From Treponema socranskii subsp. socranskii VPI DR56BR1116 = ATCC 35536 (GTDB taxonomy: Bacteria; Spirochaetota; Spirochaetia; Treponematales; Treponemataceae): a stretch of DNA of 64,000 nt. The stretch covers positions 1-64,000 of the forward strand of contig NZ_AVQI01000079.1 in assembly GCF_000468115.1 (NCBI RefSeq), written 5' to 3'. Of the stretch, positions 7,658 through 15,103 are shown piece by piece (the stretch's first letter is position 1; each line of letters begins with the position of its first letter). Both the position numbers and the translations under genes were made by a program. Under the pieces are notes generated by a model. That model ran no database searches. It worked only from the letters and a program-made list of their open reading frames with translations, and was not told where the DNA came from.

Positions 7658-7688
7658 TTGACACAATAATACAATTAGCATAAGCTAA
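7658..7688 (+). promoter_or_regulatory. MMPL gene promoter overlapping perfect palindrome TTAGC-N4-GCTAA
   Basis: TTGACA (7658-7663), 17 bp, TAAGCT (7681-7686). TTAGC-ATAA-GCTAA (7675-7688) covers the -10 with a 5-4-5 layout. The same motif overlaps promoters at 2533, 4349 and 50620 with one or two mismatches. A repressor-type position is inferred. Confidence 0.5.
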
Positions 7689-7707
7689 CAACGAAACAGG
7701 AGCTTCT

Positions 7708-10098
7708 ATGAAAGTATTGGAAATAAACAAAGCGTTCCGAAAATTCGGAGAAATCCAAGTAAAATTTCGATGGCTTTTTTTGCTCGCGATGTTCGTCGTT
7801 ACCGCGGTCGGGCTTTCGGGTTTGCGAAAATTCGTCGCTGAAGATCTGCAGGAAGACTGGTTCGGCGACAAAGAGAAAATCAAACTCGCAACCGATCGCT
7901 TTGAAGAGACGTTCGGCAACGAAGACGTCATCACGGTTTTGGTTCAGACAAAAGACGTATTCGATTCCGACGTACTCAACATGATCGACCGGCTCGGAAA
8001 CGAAATGATGGAAACGATTCCCTATGCACGCGATGTCATGTCCGTCGTCGAAGTTTCGGTTGCAAAAGGTACCGATGACGGTATGCAAGTCGTCACGCCG
8101 TTTGAAGACGGCATACCCGACACGCACACGGCCGAAGGCAAAGCGGAGATGGAATCGATCAAAAAATTTCTACTCTCGCGCGAAGCGATTGCAAACAAAC
8201 TCGTCTCCGAAGATGCGACCGAAACTTGGGTCATCCTCTATCTGTACGGCTACGGCGAAGAAGACAATAAAGCGCGCACCGGCATGTACAAAGCAGGTAG
8301 AGCCGCACATAAATTGCTCGAAGACCCGAAGTGGCAAAGCGATAAATGGAATCTTATCTGCGCGGGAACGCCGTACACGGAATGCGAAGAAACCGACGTC
8401 ATGCAAAAAGAGATGTCGCGCAACCTTATAAGCGGCTTTATCGCAATGATCATCTGTTTGATTTTATTCGTCCGTTCTCTGCGCGGTCTCATCGTCCCTC
8501 TTTTTTCGACGGTCGGCGGTATCGGCGTCGTATTCGGCTTTATGTCGTACTTCGGCATCGTAGCCGATCAAAATATGATGACGATTCCGATTTTGCTCGG
8601 CATGGCGCTGTCGGTCGGCTATTCGATCCACTACATCAATTCGTTCAAACTGCATTTCAGACAGACGGGGATTCGAAAAGAATCGGTCATCATGTCGGTC
8701 GAAGAAACCGGCTGGCCGCTCTTCTTTACCGCGCTCACGACGATCGCATCCCTCATCTCTTTCGCCCTCGTCGACATCGGTCCGCTCAAATGGCTCGGCT
8801 TGACATCGTCGGCGACCGTTTTGGTCATATTCCTCTACGCGATCATCCTGATCCCCGTACTGCTTTCGTTCGGAAAAGATAAAAAAAAGGAAGAAAGCGC
8901 AACGACGCAGAAAGTGACGAAAGCCGACCTCGCGTTCGAGTCGTTCGGGAAGCGCGTGTTGAAACACAGCAAAGCCGTCCTCATCGTCGGTTTCGCGATG
9001 ATCGTCGTCTTTATTCCGGGAATTTTTAAAATCCGCGTAACGCTCGACTATATCGAAATGCTCGGATTAAAGATCCCGTACATCGCTCGCTTGGCAAAAC
9101 TGCAGGAGACGCAGCTCGGTTCGGTGTATTCGTATAAAATATTAATCGAATATCCCGACGTCGATGAATTCAAAAAACCCGAACGCATGTTCGCACTCGA
9201 AAAGCTCGAAAACACGCTCGGCAATTTAAGTTTGACGAGAAAATCGAACGGGAAACCCCGCGTCAAATCGGTGCTCGACATCGTAAAAGAAACGAACCGC
9301 ATGCTGAACGGAGACGATCCGGCGTATTATTCGATCCCCGACGACGAAGACCTTTTGACACAGGAACTCTTCCTGTACGAAATAACCGGCGGCTCTCGGC
9401 TCTACGATTGGCTCAACGCCGATTACAATATGGCATACGTCAATGTCAATCTCGCGACATACAACAGCAGTCAAATCGCATCGAACATCGCGGATGCGGA
9501 AAAAGCCGCTGAAGAACTTTTCCCCGGCGCCGAAGTTTCCGCTATCGGAGCGGTCGCCGAGTTTGCCGAAATGAACGGAAAAATCGTACGCGGAGAATTG
9601 AAATCGTTTGCAGGCTCGTTTATCATGATCGCTGCGATGCTCATCCTCGTGTTTATGAGCATTCGGACGGGACTCATCGGAATGATCCCGAATATCACAC
9701 CGGTCATCATTCTCGCCGGCATTATGGGCTATTTCCGCTTCCAGCTCGATATGATGACGATGACGATCATGCCGATGATACTCGGCATCGCCGTCGACGA
9801 TACGATTCACTTTATCAATCACGTCAAATATTATTACGAAGTGCACGGAAATTACAAAGATGCGATTTTGCGTACCTATCTTGAAATCGGAAAGACGATG
9901 TGCATGACAACGGTTATCATCTGCGCCATGTTCCTCATCTACGCGTTCAGCCCGATGACCACGATGCATCGCATCGGAATGCTTTCGATTATCGGTTTGA
10001 CGGCAGCTTTGGTTGCCGACTACCTCATGACGCCCGCGCTCATCTATGTGACGAAACCGTTCGGAAAAGAATTCGACGGGATCGAACGAAATCGCTGA
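7708..10098 (+). CDS. RND/MMPL superfamily exporter
   Basis: 796 aa. Architecture: one N-terminal helix (~20-40), a large periplasmic domain (~45-225), five helices (~230-400), one helix near 430-450, a second periplasmic domain (~455-635), and five more helices (~640-790). The duplicated helix bundle with GMALSVGYSIHYINSF and the parallel ILGIAVDDTIHFINHV is the hallmark of hopanoid/HpnN-like and patched-type RND proteins; the Asp and His residues in the second copy may relay protons. It is predicted to export lipids or hydrophobic compounds across the inner membrane. AGGAG precedes the ATG. No fusion protein or outer-membrane partner is adjacent. Confidence 0.85.
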   Translation: MKVLEINKAFRKFGEIQVKFRWLFLLAMFVVTAVGLSGLRKFVAEDLQEDWFGDKEKIKLATDRFEETFGNEDVITVLVQTKDVFDSDVLNMIDRLGNEMMETIPYARDVMSVVEVSVAKGTDDGMQVVTPFEDGIPDTHTAEGKAEMESIKKFLLSREAIANKLVSEDATETWVILYLYGYGEEDNKARTGMYKAGRAAHKLLEDPKWQSDKWNLICAGTPYTECEETDVMQKEMSRNLISGFIAMIICLILFVRSLRGLIVPLFSTVGGIGVVFGFMSYFGIVADQNMMTIPILLGMALSVGYSIHYINSFKLHFRQTGIRKESVIMSVEETGWPLFFTALTTIASLISFALVDIGPLKWLGLTSSATVLVIFLYAIILIPVLLSFGKDKKKEESATTQKVTKADLAFESFGKRVLKHSKAVLIVGFAMIVVFIPGIFKIRVTLDYIEMLGLKIPYIARLAKLQETQLGSVYSYKILIEYPDVDEFKKPERMFALEKLENTLGNLSLTRKSNGKPRVKSVLDIVKETNRMLNGDDPAYYSIPDDEDLLTQELFLYEITGGSRLYDWLNADYNMAYVNVNLATYNSSQIASNIADAEKAAEELFPGAEVSAIGAVAEFAEMNGKIVRGELKSFAGSFIMIAAMLILVFMSIRTGLIGMIPNITPVIILAGIMGYFRFQLDMMTMTIMPMILGIAVDDTIHFINHVKYYYEVHGNYKDAILRTYLEIGKTMCMTTVIICAMFLIYAFSPMTTMHRIGMLSIIGLTAALVADYLMTPALIYVTKPFGKEFDGIERNR

Positions 10099-10110
10099 TC
10101 GACAATCGAC

Positions 10111-10142
10111 GCAAACGCCCCGCAGTTTTGCGGAGCGTTTGC
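10111..10142 (+). terminator. Strong hairpin after the MMPL gene
   Basis: GCAAACGC...CCGCA pairs with TGCGG...GCGTTTGC in a 14-bp stem with one mismatch and a 4-nt loop (10111-10142). There is no following T run, so it may be an RNA-stabilising end or a weak bidirectional terminator between convergent genes. Confidence 0.5.
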
Positions 10143-10249
10143 AGGCGGTGCGAAATTAATAAAAACGAAAGCATTAAATTACGCAAACCGAATGCGCCTT
10201 CGTGCGGGTGACGAGACATTCGAGCTTGCGATGCAGTTATTACGGTATT

Positions 10250-13189
10250 TTACAACTGGACATCGACGTTATCGCCGAGGCACTTTACCGCCGTCGCGGG
10301 AATGCCCATGTTCCATTCTTTTTCTTTTTTTATTCCATTCCATTCCGCCGATGTACCTTCGAATTCGATTGTCGTAAGCTTCGTACAATTACTGAAAGCG
10401 CTTTGTCCTATCGTTTTCATGGATGAGGGAATCGTAACCTTCGTCAATTCTTTGCATTCGGCAAAAGTATAGTCGGGAATCACTTTGCTGCCGGCTGCAA
10501 ACGTTACCTTAGTAAAATTCGCTCCGTAGAAAACATAACTTTTATTTTCATTCAGCACCGGAACTTCCGGCTCAGTAACCGGTTCATAAGACCATTCATA
10601 CAAACCAATTTTTTTGCCGATATACAGCCGGTGTCCGTATTTTAGAGGATTCGCATCAGACCCTGCAAAGGAAATATTACACCAGTTCTGTATTGTATCA
10701 CGATAGCACACCTTTTCTATAGAAGTACAGCCGAGAAAAGCCTTTTCTTCAATTTTTTTAATTTTTGAATATAGAATTATGTTTTTAAGATTACTACACT
10801 TAGAAAACGTATTTGCTAACACTGTGTCTACAGATAGTTCAGCCTCTTGTATACTTATGCAATTGGCATATGTCGTGCTATAAAAAAGGATAGGCATTAT
10901 GACAACCTTTGTAGCCTGATTATCATTGATGTACAATTCATACGGATAGTCAAATACAATCCCGCCCCAAATATCGGTCCATTCTCTCGCATTGTGATTA
11001 TTATTATCATAGTAATAATAAATTTTCGATAAATTTCTACATCCATTGAAAGCGCGGGAATCAATACTGCCTTCACAAATCTTTTCAAGTTTTATAGTTG
11101 AAAGATTTGAACATCCATCAAAAGCATTGCGCGCAATTGTTCGAATATCTCTCATGTTTATCGTTTTAATATTGGTACAATTGACAAACGCAAATTGCGT
11201 TACTTCCTTATTGCGTGTTGTATCGGAAAGCGTAATATTTTCCTCAAGCACGTCGTTAAAATACAATTGCTTTGCAAAATAAACAGGATTCGCTTCTTTG
11301 TCCTTGAACTCTATCGCCGCCCACTGGGAAGGGCTGCCTTTATAGCGTACTTCCGCTAATGCACTGCAATCCGCAAACGTACCGCTCGGAAACGAAACGA
11401 GATTCGTCCCTATTGTCAATTTTTTAAGAACTGTATGACGTCGAAATGGAGAATTCCATGAATACACAAATTTAATAGTATCGGGAAGGACTACTTCTTC
11501 CAGTCCGGTAGCAACGGCTAAAAGCTGTTTTAAATTTTTCTCATAAATACAATTATTTTCAGAAGCGTATGTCGTATTTGCAGGATCCACCGTGAGTTCG
11601 GTCAAAGCGGTACAGTCCGCAAAAACTTCGTGCAATTCAGTAACGCTTGCCGGAATGTGTATACGCAGAAGCTTGCTGCAACCGTTAAATGCCGAGTATA
11701 TCTTTTTTACGCCATTGCCGATCGTAACCTGTTCCAATGCAGTACAGTTCGAAAACGCATAATTAACGGACGGAACACCATCTGCAATCACGGCGTTTTT
11801 TATCGTAGTGCTTCCGCTAAATCTAAATTTTCCTTCCGTCACTCCTTCCGTATGAACGACTGCAACATCGGTCAGTTTTGTACATTTTGAAAAATCGGAT
11901 CCACGACTCCGGCAGCCGTCCGCCATCGTCACTTTAGTAAGCTCGGTACAATAGACGAACGCATTCGAAGCAATTTCTGCAACAGTTCCCGACACGGTTA
12001 CTTCCGTTATGCCGGGTGCCGCACAAAAAAGTTTTTTCGAACCTTTTGTATAAACATAATTGTTCTCAGCCGCATAGGTTGTATTCTCTGCGGCTACCGC
12101 GATTGTTGTAAGCTTATTGCAGTTTTCAAAAATGTTCGGCTCGAAACTTGAAACCGAAGCCGGCAGTTCGATTGAGCGTAAACTGCTGCAATTGGAAAAA
12201 ATCCCCCCTTTCAATGTTGTAAGCTGTGAGCCCGCTTCAAAATTTACGGAACTGAGCGCCGTACAATTTCCGAAAGCGGACGACCCAAGCGTTTTAACGG
12301 ATTTGGGAACGGTTATCGATTGCAGAGCGGTACAATCTGAAAAAGCACGATCGGCTATCGTCTTTACCGACGGAGGAATCTCAATACTTGTAAGCGAAGT
12401 ACATCCGGCAAAACCGATAAGCTCTTCCACCTTAGCCGTTTCCTCGAAAGAAACGGTTGTAAGCGAAGTACACAGGGAAAAAGCATTTTTACCGAGCTTT
12501 GTAACAGACGCAGGAATTTCCACTTGTTCAAGCGCTGCGCATCCGCTGAAACAGTTAATTTCGGTAAGCTGCGATTCTTTATCAAAGGTAACTTTTTTTA
12601 TGCCTGACTTATAAAAAGCATCTTCTGCAATCGAGACAATATTTTTGGGAATGGTTATTTCCGATAATGACGTGCATTCGTAAAATGTGTTCTTCTTAAT
12701 CGTCGTAACCGCCGAAGGAATATGTACATCTTTCAGAGCGGAACACTTATAGAATGCGGATTCGCCGATTTCCGTTACGGAATCCGGTATGGAAATTTTT
12801 ACAAGATTTGTACACCCCCAAAAGGCTTCCTTACCTATGACAGTATTGTTCTTAGAAGCAGGCAAGGAGATTTCGACAAGCGATGTCGCGCCTTTAAAAT
12901 CTTGGAGTGTTATGCCCGGAAAATCTTCGGTAGCGGATAAATCGAGCGTAACTCTTTTTACAGGAGTACCCGTCAATGCGCTCCCGATCAACGACAATAA
13001 AATATCTGCAGGAAATAGACTTTCGTTGAAAGAACCGGTAACTTTGACTATATAACGGTTATCTGCATCGAGCTGTTTAATATATGACGGAGCTTCCCCT
13101 ACCGTTACCGTTTTTGTTATGAGGGTCCCCCCCCCCGCTACTACCGCCTCCGCCGCCCGAGCTTCCTCCGCCGCCGGATCCGTTTCCAC
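10250..13189 (-). CDS. BspA-like leucine-rich-repeat surface protein, main body (frame broken at G10)
   Basis: The open frame encodes 979 aa made almost wholly of BspA/LRR_5 repeats of about 23 residues, with recurring cores such as CTSLSEITIPKNIVSIAEDAF. Repeats run from about residue 75 to the end. The first ~22 codons of this frame are a shadow of the Gly/Ser linker. Authentic sequence resumes at GGGTLITKTV just after a run of ten G on the coding strand (C at 13127-13136). The signal peptide lies in another frame (13077-13295). Losing one G would give a lipoprotein of about 1,015 aa. Homologues such as Tannerella BspA and Treponema denticola LrrA mediate attachment and coaggregation. Surface location and phase variation are inferred. 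Confidence 0.82.
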   Translation of the reverse strand: METDPAAEEARAAEAVVAGGGTLITKTVTVGEAPSYIKQLDADNRYIVKVTGSFNESLFPADILLSLIGSALTGTPVKRVTLDLSATEDFPGITLQDFKGATSLVEISLPASKNNTVIGKEAFWGCTNLVKISIPDSVTEIGESAFYKCSALKDVHIPSAVTTIKKNTFYECTSLSEITIPKNIVSIAEDAFYKSGIKKVTFDKESQLTEINCFSGCAALEQVEIPASVTKLGKNAFSLCTSLTTVSFEETAKVEELIGFAGCTSLTSIEIPPSVKTIADRAFSDCTALQSITVPKSVKTLGSSAFGNCTALSSVNFEAGSQLTTLKGGIFSNCSSLRSIELPASVSSFEPNIFENCNKLTTIAVAAENTTYAAENNYVYTKGSKKLFCAAPGITEVTVSGTVAEIASNAFVYCTELTKVTMADGCRSRGSDFSKCTKLTDVAVVHTEGVTEGKFRFSGSTTIKNAVIADGVPSVNYAFSNCTALEQVTIGNGVKKIYSAFNGCSKLLRIHIPASVTELHEVFADCTALTELTVDPANTTYASENNCIYEKNLKQLLAVATGLEEVVLPDTIKFVYSWNSPFRRHTVLKKLTIGTNLVSFPSGTFADCSALAEVRYKGSPSQWAAIEFKDKEANPVYFAKQLYFNDVLEENITLSDTTRNKEVTQFAFVNCTNIKTINMRDIRTIARNAFDGCSNLSTIKLEKICEGSIDSRAFNGCRNLSKIYYYYDNNNHNAREWTDIWGGIVFDYPYELYINDNQATKVVIMPILFYSTTYANCISIQEAELSVDTVLANTFSKCSNLKNIILYSKIKKIEEKAFLGCTSIEKVCYRDTIQNWCNISFAGSDANPLKYGHRLYIGKKIGLYEWSYEPVTEPEVPVLNENKSYVFYGANFTKVTFAAGSKVIPDYTFAECKELTKVTIPSSMKTIGQSAFSNCTKLTTIEFEGTSAEWNGIKKEKEWNMGIPATAVKCLGDNVDVQL

Positions 13190-13295
13190 CGCCGGAAGAA
13201 CCGCTATCGGAATCGTTACTGCATCCGATACATAACGCTGTCAAAGCGATACATACGCTTACAAAAAATACAAACCCGCGTTTGCTTCTTTTCAT
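13077..13295 (-). CDS. Lipoprotein signal peptide and Gly/Ser linker of the LRR protein
   Basis: 72 codons starting ATG at 13295. The signal sequence has a KRSKR n-region, a hydrophobic core and a Cys near residue 25 within ALCIGC, a relaxed spirochaetal lipobox. A low-complexity Gly/Ser linker (about residues 31-56) follows, and after the G10 tract the frame runs out in a non-repeat tail. With nine G instead of ten, this frame reads straight into the LRR repeats. As sequenced the product is a truncated lipopeptide, consistent with an OFF phase or a mutation. Confidence 0.7.
   Translation of the reverse strand: MKRSKRGFVFFVSVCIALTALCIGCSNDSDSGSSGGGNGSGGGGSSGGGGGSSGGGDPHNKNGNGRGSSVIY
13127..13136. 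repeat. G10/C10 homopolymer tract controlling LRR protein frame
   Basis: Ten consecutive C on the plus strand (G10 in the coding sense), between the linker and repeat domains. One base fewer restores the frame. Long poly-G tracts inside surface-protein genes are classical slipped-strand switches; a sequencing or assembly error at the homopolymer is the alternative. Confidence 0.85.
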
Positions 13296-13463
13296 AATAG
13301 CCCTCTTTCAAAATCATTTCTATGCAATAAATGAAAACTTCATTTACAAGACTCAAAAATTGATGCACAATTCTATCTATGATTATCAACGATAACTATT
13401 CAACACCGCTTTGTCAATCGTTTTGCAAAACGTACGCGTGTAGCGGAAAACCATCGGTATAAC

Positions 13464-13492
13464 TTGATACGTTACGCGTTATTAAGTATAAT
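13464..13492 (+). promoter_or_regulatory. Near-consensus promoter of the HigB-HigA relic
   Basis: TTGATA (13464-13469), 17 bp, TATAAT (13487-13492). Transcription would begin about 13499, on the ATG at 13498, so the HigB fragment would be leaderless or untranslated. Confidence 0.6.
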
Positions 13493-13497
13493 CAATT

Positions 13498-13872
13498 ATG
13501 ATTAAATCATGGCGGCATAAAGGTCTTAAAGATTTTTTCGAAACCGGGAATAAAGCGGGAATTATTCCTGAACATGCTTCCAAACTAACTATGACTAGAA
13601 AACCGACTCATCCGGGTGAAGTATTCTTAAAAGATGTTCTTGAACCGTTGGGAGTAACCATCACCGATGCGGCAGAGATGCTTGGGGTTACAAGAAAAAC
13701 GCTCTCGGAATTTGTAAATGAAAAATCCGCGTTAAGTCCAGAAATGGCAATTAGGATTGCTAAAACAACGGCTACAACACCGGAAAGCTGGATGGTAATG
13801 CAAATGAAACTTACGTTATGGCTTGCGATGCAAAACGCGCCGAAAAATGTAAAAGTCGCCTGCTTCGGGTAA
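13498..13872 (+). CDS. higA: HigA antitoxin fused to an N-terminal fragment of HigB toxin
   Basis: 124 codons. Residues 1-30 (MIKSWRHKGLKDFFETGNKA and on to HASKL) match the start of HigB/RelE-type toxins, which normally run to ~90 residues. At residue 32 the sequence becomes a complete HigA antitoxin (MTRKPTHPGEVFLKDVL, then an XRE-type helix-turn-helix with ITDAAEMLGVTRKTLSEFVN). An in-frame deletion has therefore removed the toxin body and joined its head to the antitoxin. HigA alone could be made from the internal ATG at 13591. Without toxin it may act as an orphan repressor or as immunity to related HigB proteins. Confidence 0.78.
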   Translation: MIKSWRHKGLKDFFETGNKAGIIPEHASKLTMTRKPTHPGEVFLKDVLEPLGVTITDAAEMLGVTRKTLSEFVNEKSALSPEMAIRIAKTTATTPESWMVMQMKLTLWLAMQNAPKNVKVACFG

Positions 13873-13892
13873 AGGATTAATATTCCGATTCG

Positions 13893-14186
13893 TTACATCG
13901 TTTTTGCTATCGGTGTAGGCGTGAGTGTATAACCGATAGCGTGGAGAATGTTAAACACCGTTGAAAAAGCGGGGTTCGCTTCGGGGGCAAGTGCCTTGTA
14001 AAGCCCATCTCTTGTAATGCCCGCTTCCTTTGCCGTCTTTGTCATTCCCCTTGCTCTTGCCACTGCGTTTATTGCACGGAGTAAATCTTCAGGTGTTCCC
14101 TCTTTGGCATTATAGTCAAGATAGCCTTTTTGTAATTCTTCGGTATCAAGATATTCTGCCATATCAAATTCAGTCAATTTTTCCAT
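13893..14186 (-). CDS. Addiction-module antidote protein (HI1420/HigA2-like)
   Basis: 97 aa. Contains a helix-turn-helix of the HI1420 type (DLLRAINAVARARGMTKTAKEAGITRDGLYKAL), preceded by an acidic segment beginning FDMAEYLDTEE, the standard antidote layout. It overlaps the 3' end of the upstream killer gene by 13 bp. It likely neutralises that toxin and represses the operon. Confidence 0.82.
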   Translation of the reverse strand: MEKLTEFDMAEYLDTEELQKGYLDYNAKEGTPEDLLRAINAVARARGMTKTAKEAGITRDGLYKALAPEANPAFSTVFNILHAIGYTLTPTPIAKTM

Positions 14187-14497
14187 AATCGATACCCCCG
14201 GGCCATTTTCTTGGCAGTCTTTATATCCTCATCTTGTGTTGATTTATCACCACCCACAAGAAGTATTACAATCTGCTTTCCATTGTTCGTAAAATAAACC
14301 CTGTAGCCTTTTCCTACATCTATCCTCAGCTCAAAAACTCCGCCGCCTACCGTCTTGGAATCCCCGAAATTGCCGACTGTCATTCTTGCAATTCTTTGAC
14401 CTATGGCGAATTTCGCTCTTTCATCACGGAGTTTTTTAAACCATTTCTTATATGTTTCTGTCTGTAATACCTTATACACAATTATACTGTATAGCAT
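14174..14497 (-). CDS. RelE/ParE-superfamily killer protein (Gp49/HI1419-like)
   Basis: 107 aa from the ATG at 14497, preferred to an upstream GTG because GGAG is spaced eight bases before it. Typical features: WFKKLRDERAKFAIGQRIARM, a basic helix, then ELRIDVGKGYRVYFTNNGKQ and VILLVGGDKSTQDEDIKTAKKMA, the signature ending of this family. It is predicted to act on ribosome-bound mRNA and is paired with the 13893-14186 antidote. Confidence 0.83.
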   Translation of the reverse strand: MLYSIIVYKVLQTETYKKWFKKLRDERAKFAIGQRIARMTVGNFGDSKTVGGGVFELRIDVGKGYRVYFTNNGKQIVILLVGGDKSTQDEDIKTAKKMARGYRLWKN

Positions 14498-14643
14498 GAT
14501 ATACACTCCGTCAACAGTTTTTTCCTAAAAATCGCCCGAAACACCAACCTTTTAAGATAAACAGCCGATGAAATAATCAATGAGGTTCCGCAACAGCAAG
14601 AAAAGTTTTCAGCTTCGGTTAGAGGATTAAAGAGAAAATAATA

Positions 14644-15093
14644 TTATTTTTTTTCAGTCATAACTTTCGTAAAATAATAGTCAAACGACTTTCCGTTATC
14701 TTTTATAACGGCAATCAAAACTTTTACCGTATCCGAGTTCGGTGTACGATACCAACATATAAAATATACTTCTCCGTCTTCCAAATCATATTCGGACAAA
14801 GCGGATCGGCACAGCCATAAATCCTCTTTGGTAAGTTTTAATATATCGGAAACATCAAAATCATTAAAATATTCTTCAAAGCTTTTTTCAATTTCTTCAA
14901 GATCTTGTGTAATATCGCTCTCAAAAGTCTTTCTAAGTTTTTCACTAATTTGAGTATCCTTTACCCAATACTCTGCTTTCGCATAACCTTTATATCCGGT
15001 TTCCCAATCGGAATAATATTTAAACGGTTCATTCGCACAAATTACCTGCACCGCAATAAAAAATATCGCAAACACAATTCCGACTCGCTTCAT
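14644..15093 (-). CDS. Small secreted protein of unknown function
   Basis: 149 aa with a clear signal peptide (residues 1-20, cleavage after VICA). The mature part is acidic, rich in Glu/Asp/Tyr/Trp, with a region (about 50-85) likely to be helical. No family recognised. The ATG at 15093 lies 11 bp from the stop of the large MMPL gene upstream, so it may be read from the APE-like operon. Composition is AT-rich compared with that operon, like the toxin-antitoxin genes beside it, so it may be an accessory addition. Confidence 0.6.
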   Translation of the reverse strand: MKRVGIVFAIFFIAVQVICANEPFKYYSDWETGYKGYAKAEYWVKDTQISEKLRKTFESDITQDLEEIEKSFEEYFNDFDVSDILKLTKEDLWLCRSALSEYDLEDGEVYFICWYRTPNSDTVKVLIAVIKDNGKSFDYYFTKVMTEKK

Positions 15094-15103
15094 AAATCGC
15101 CCC

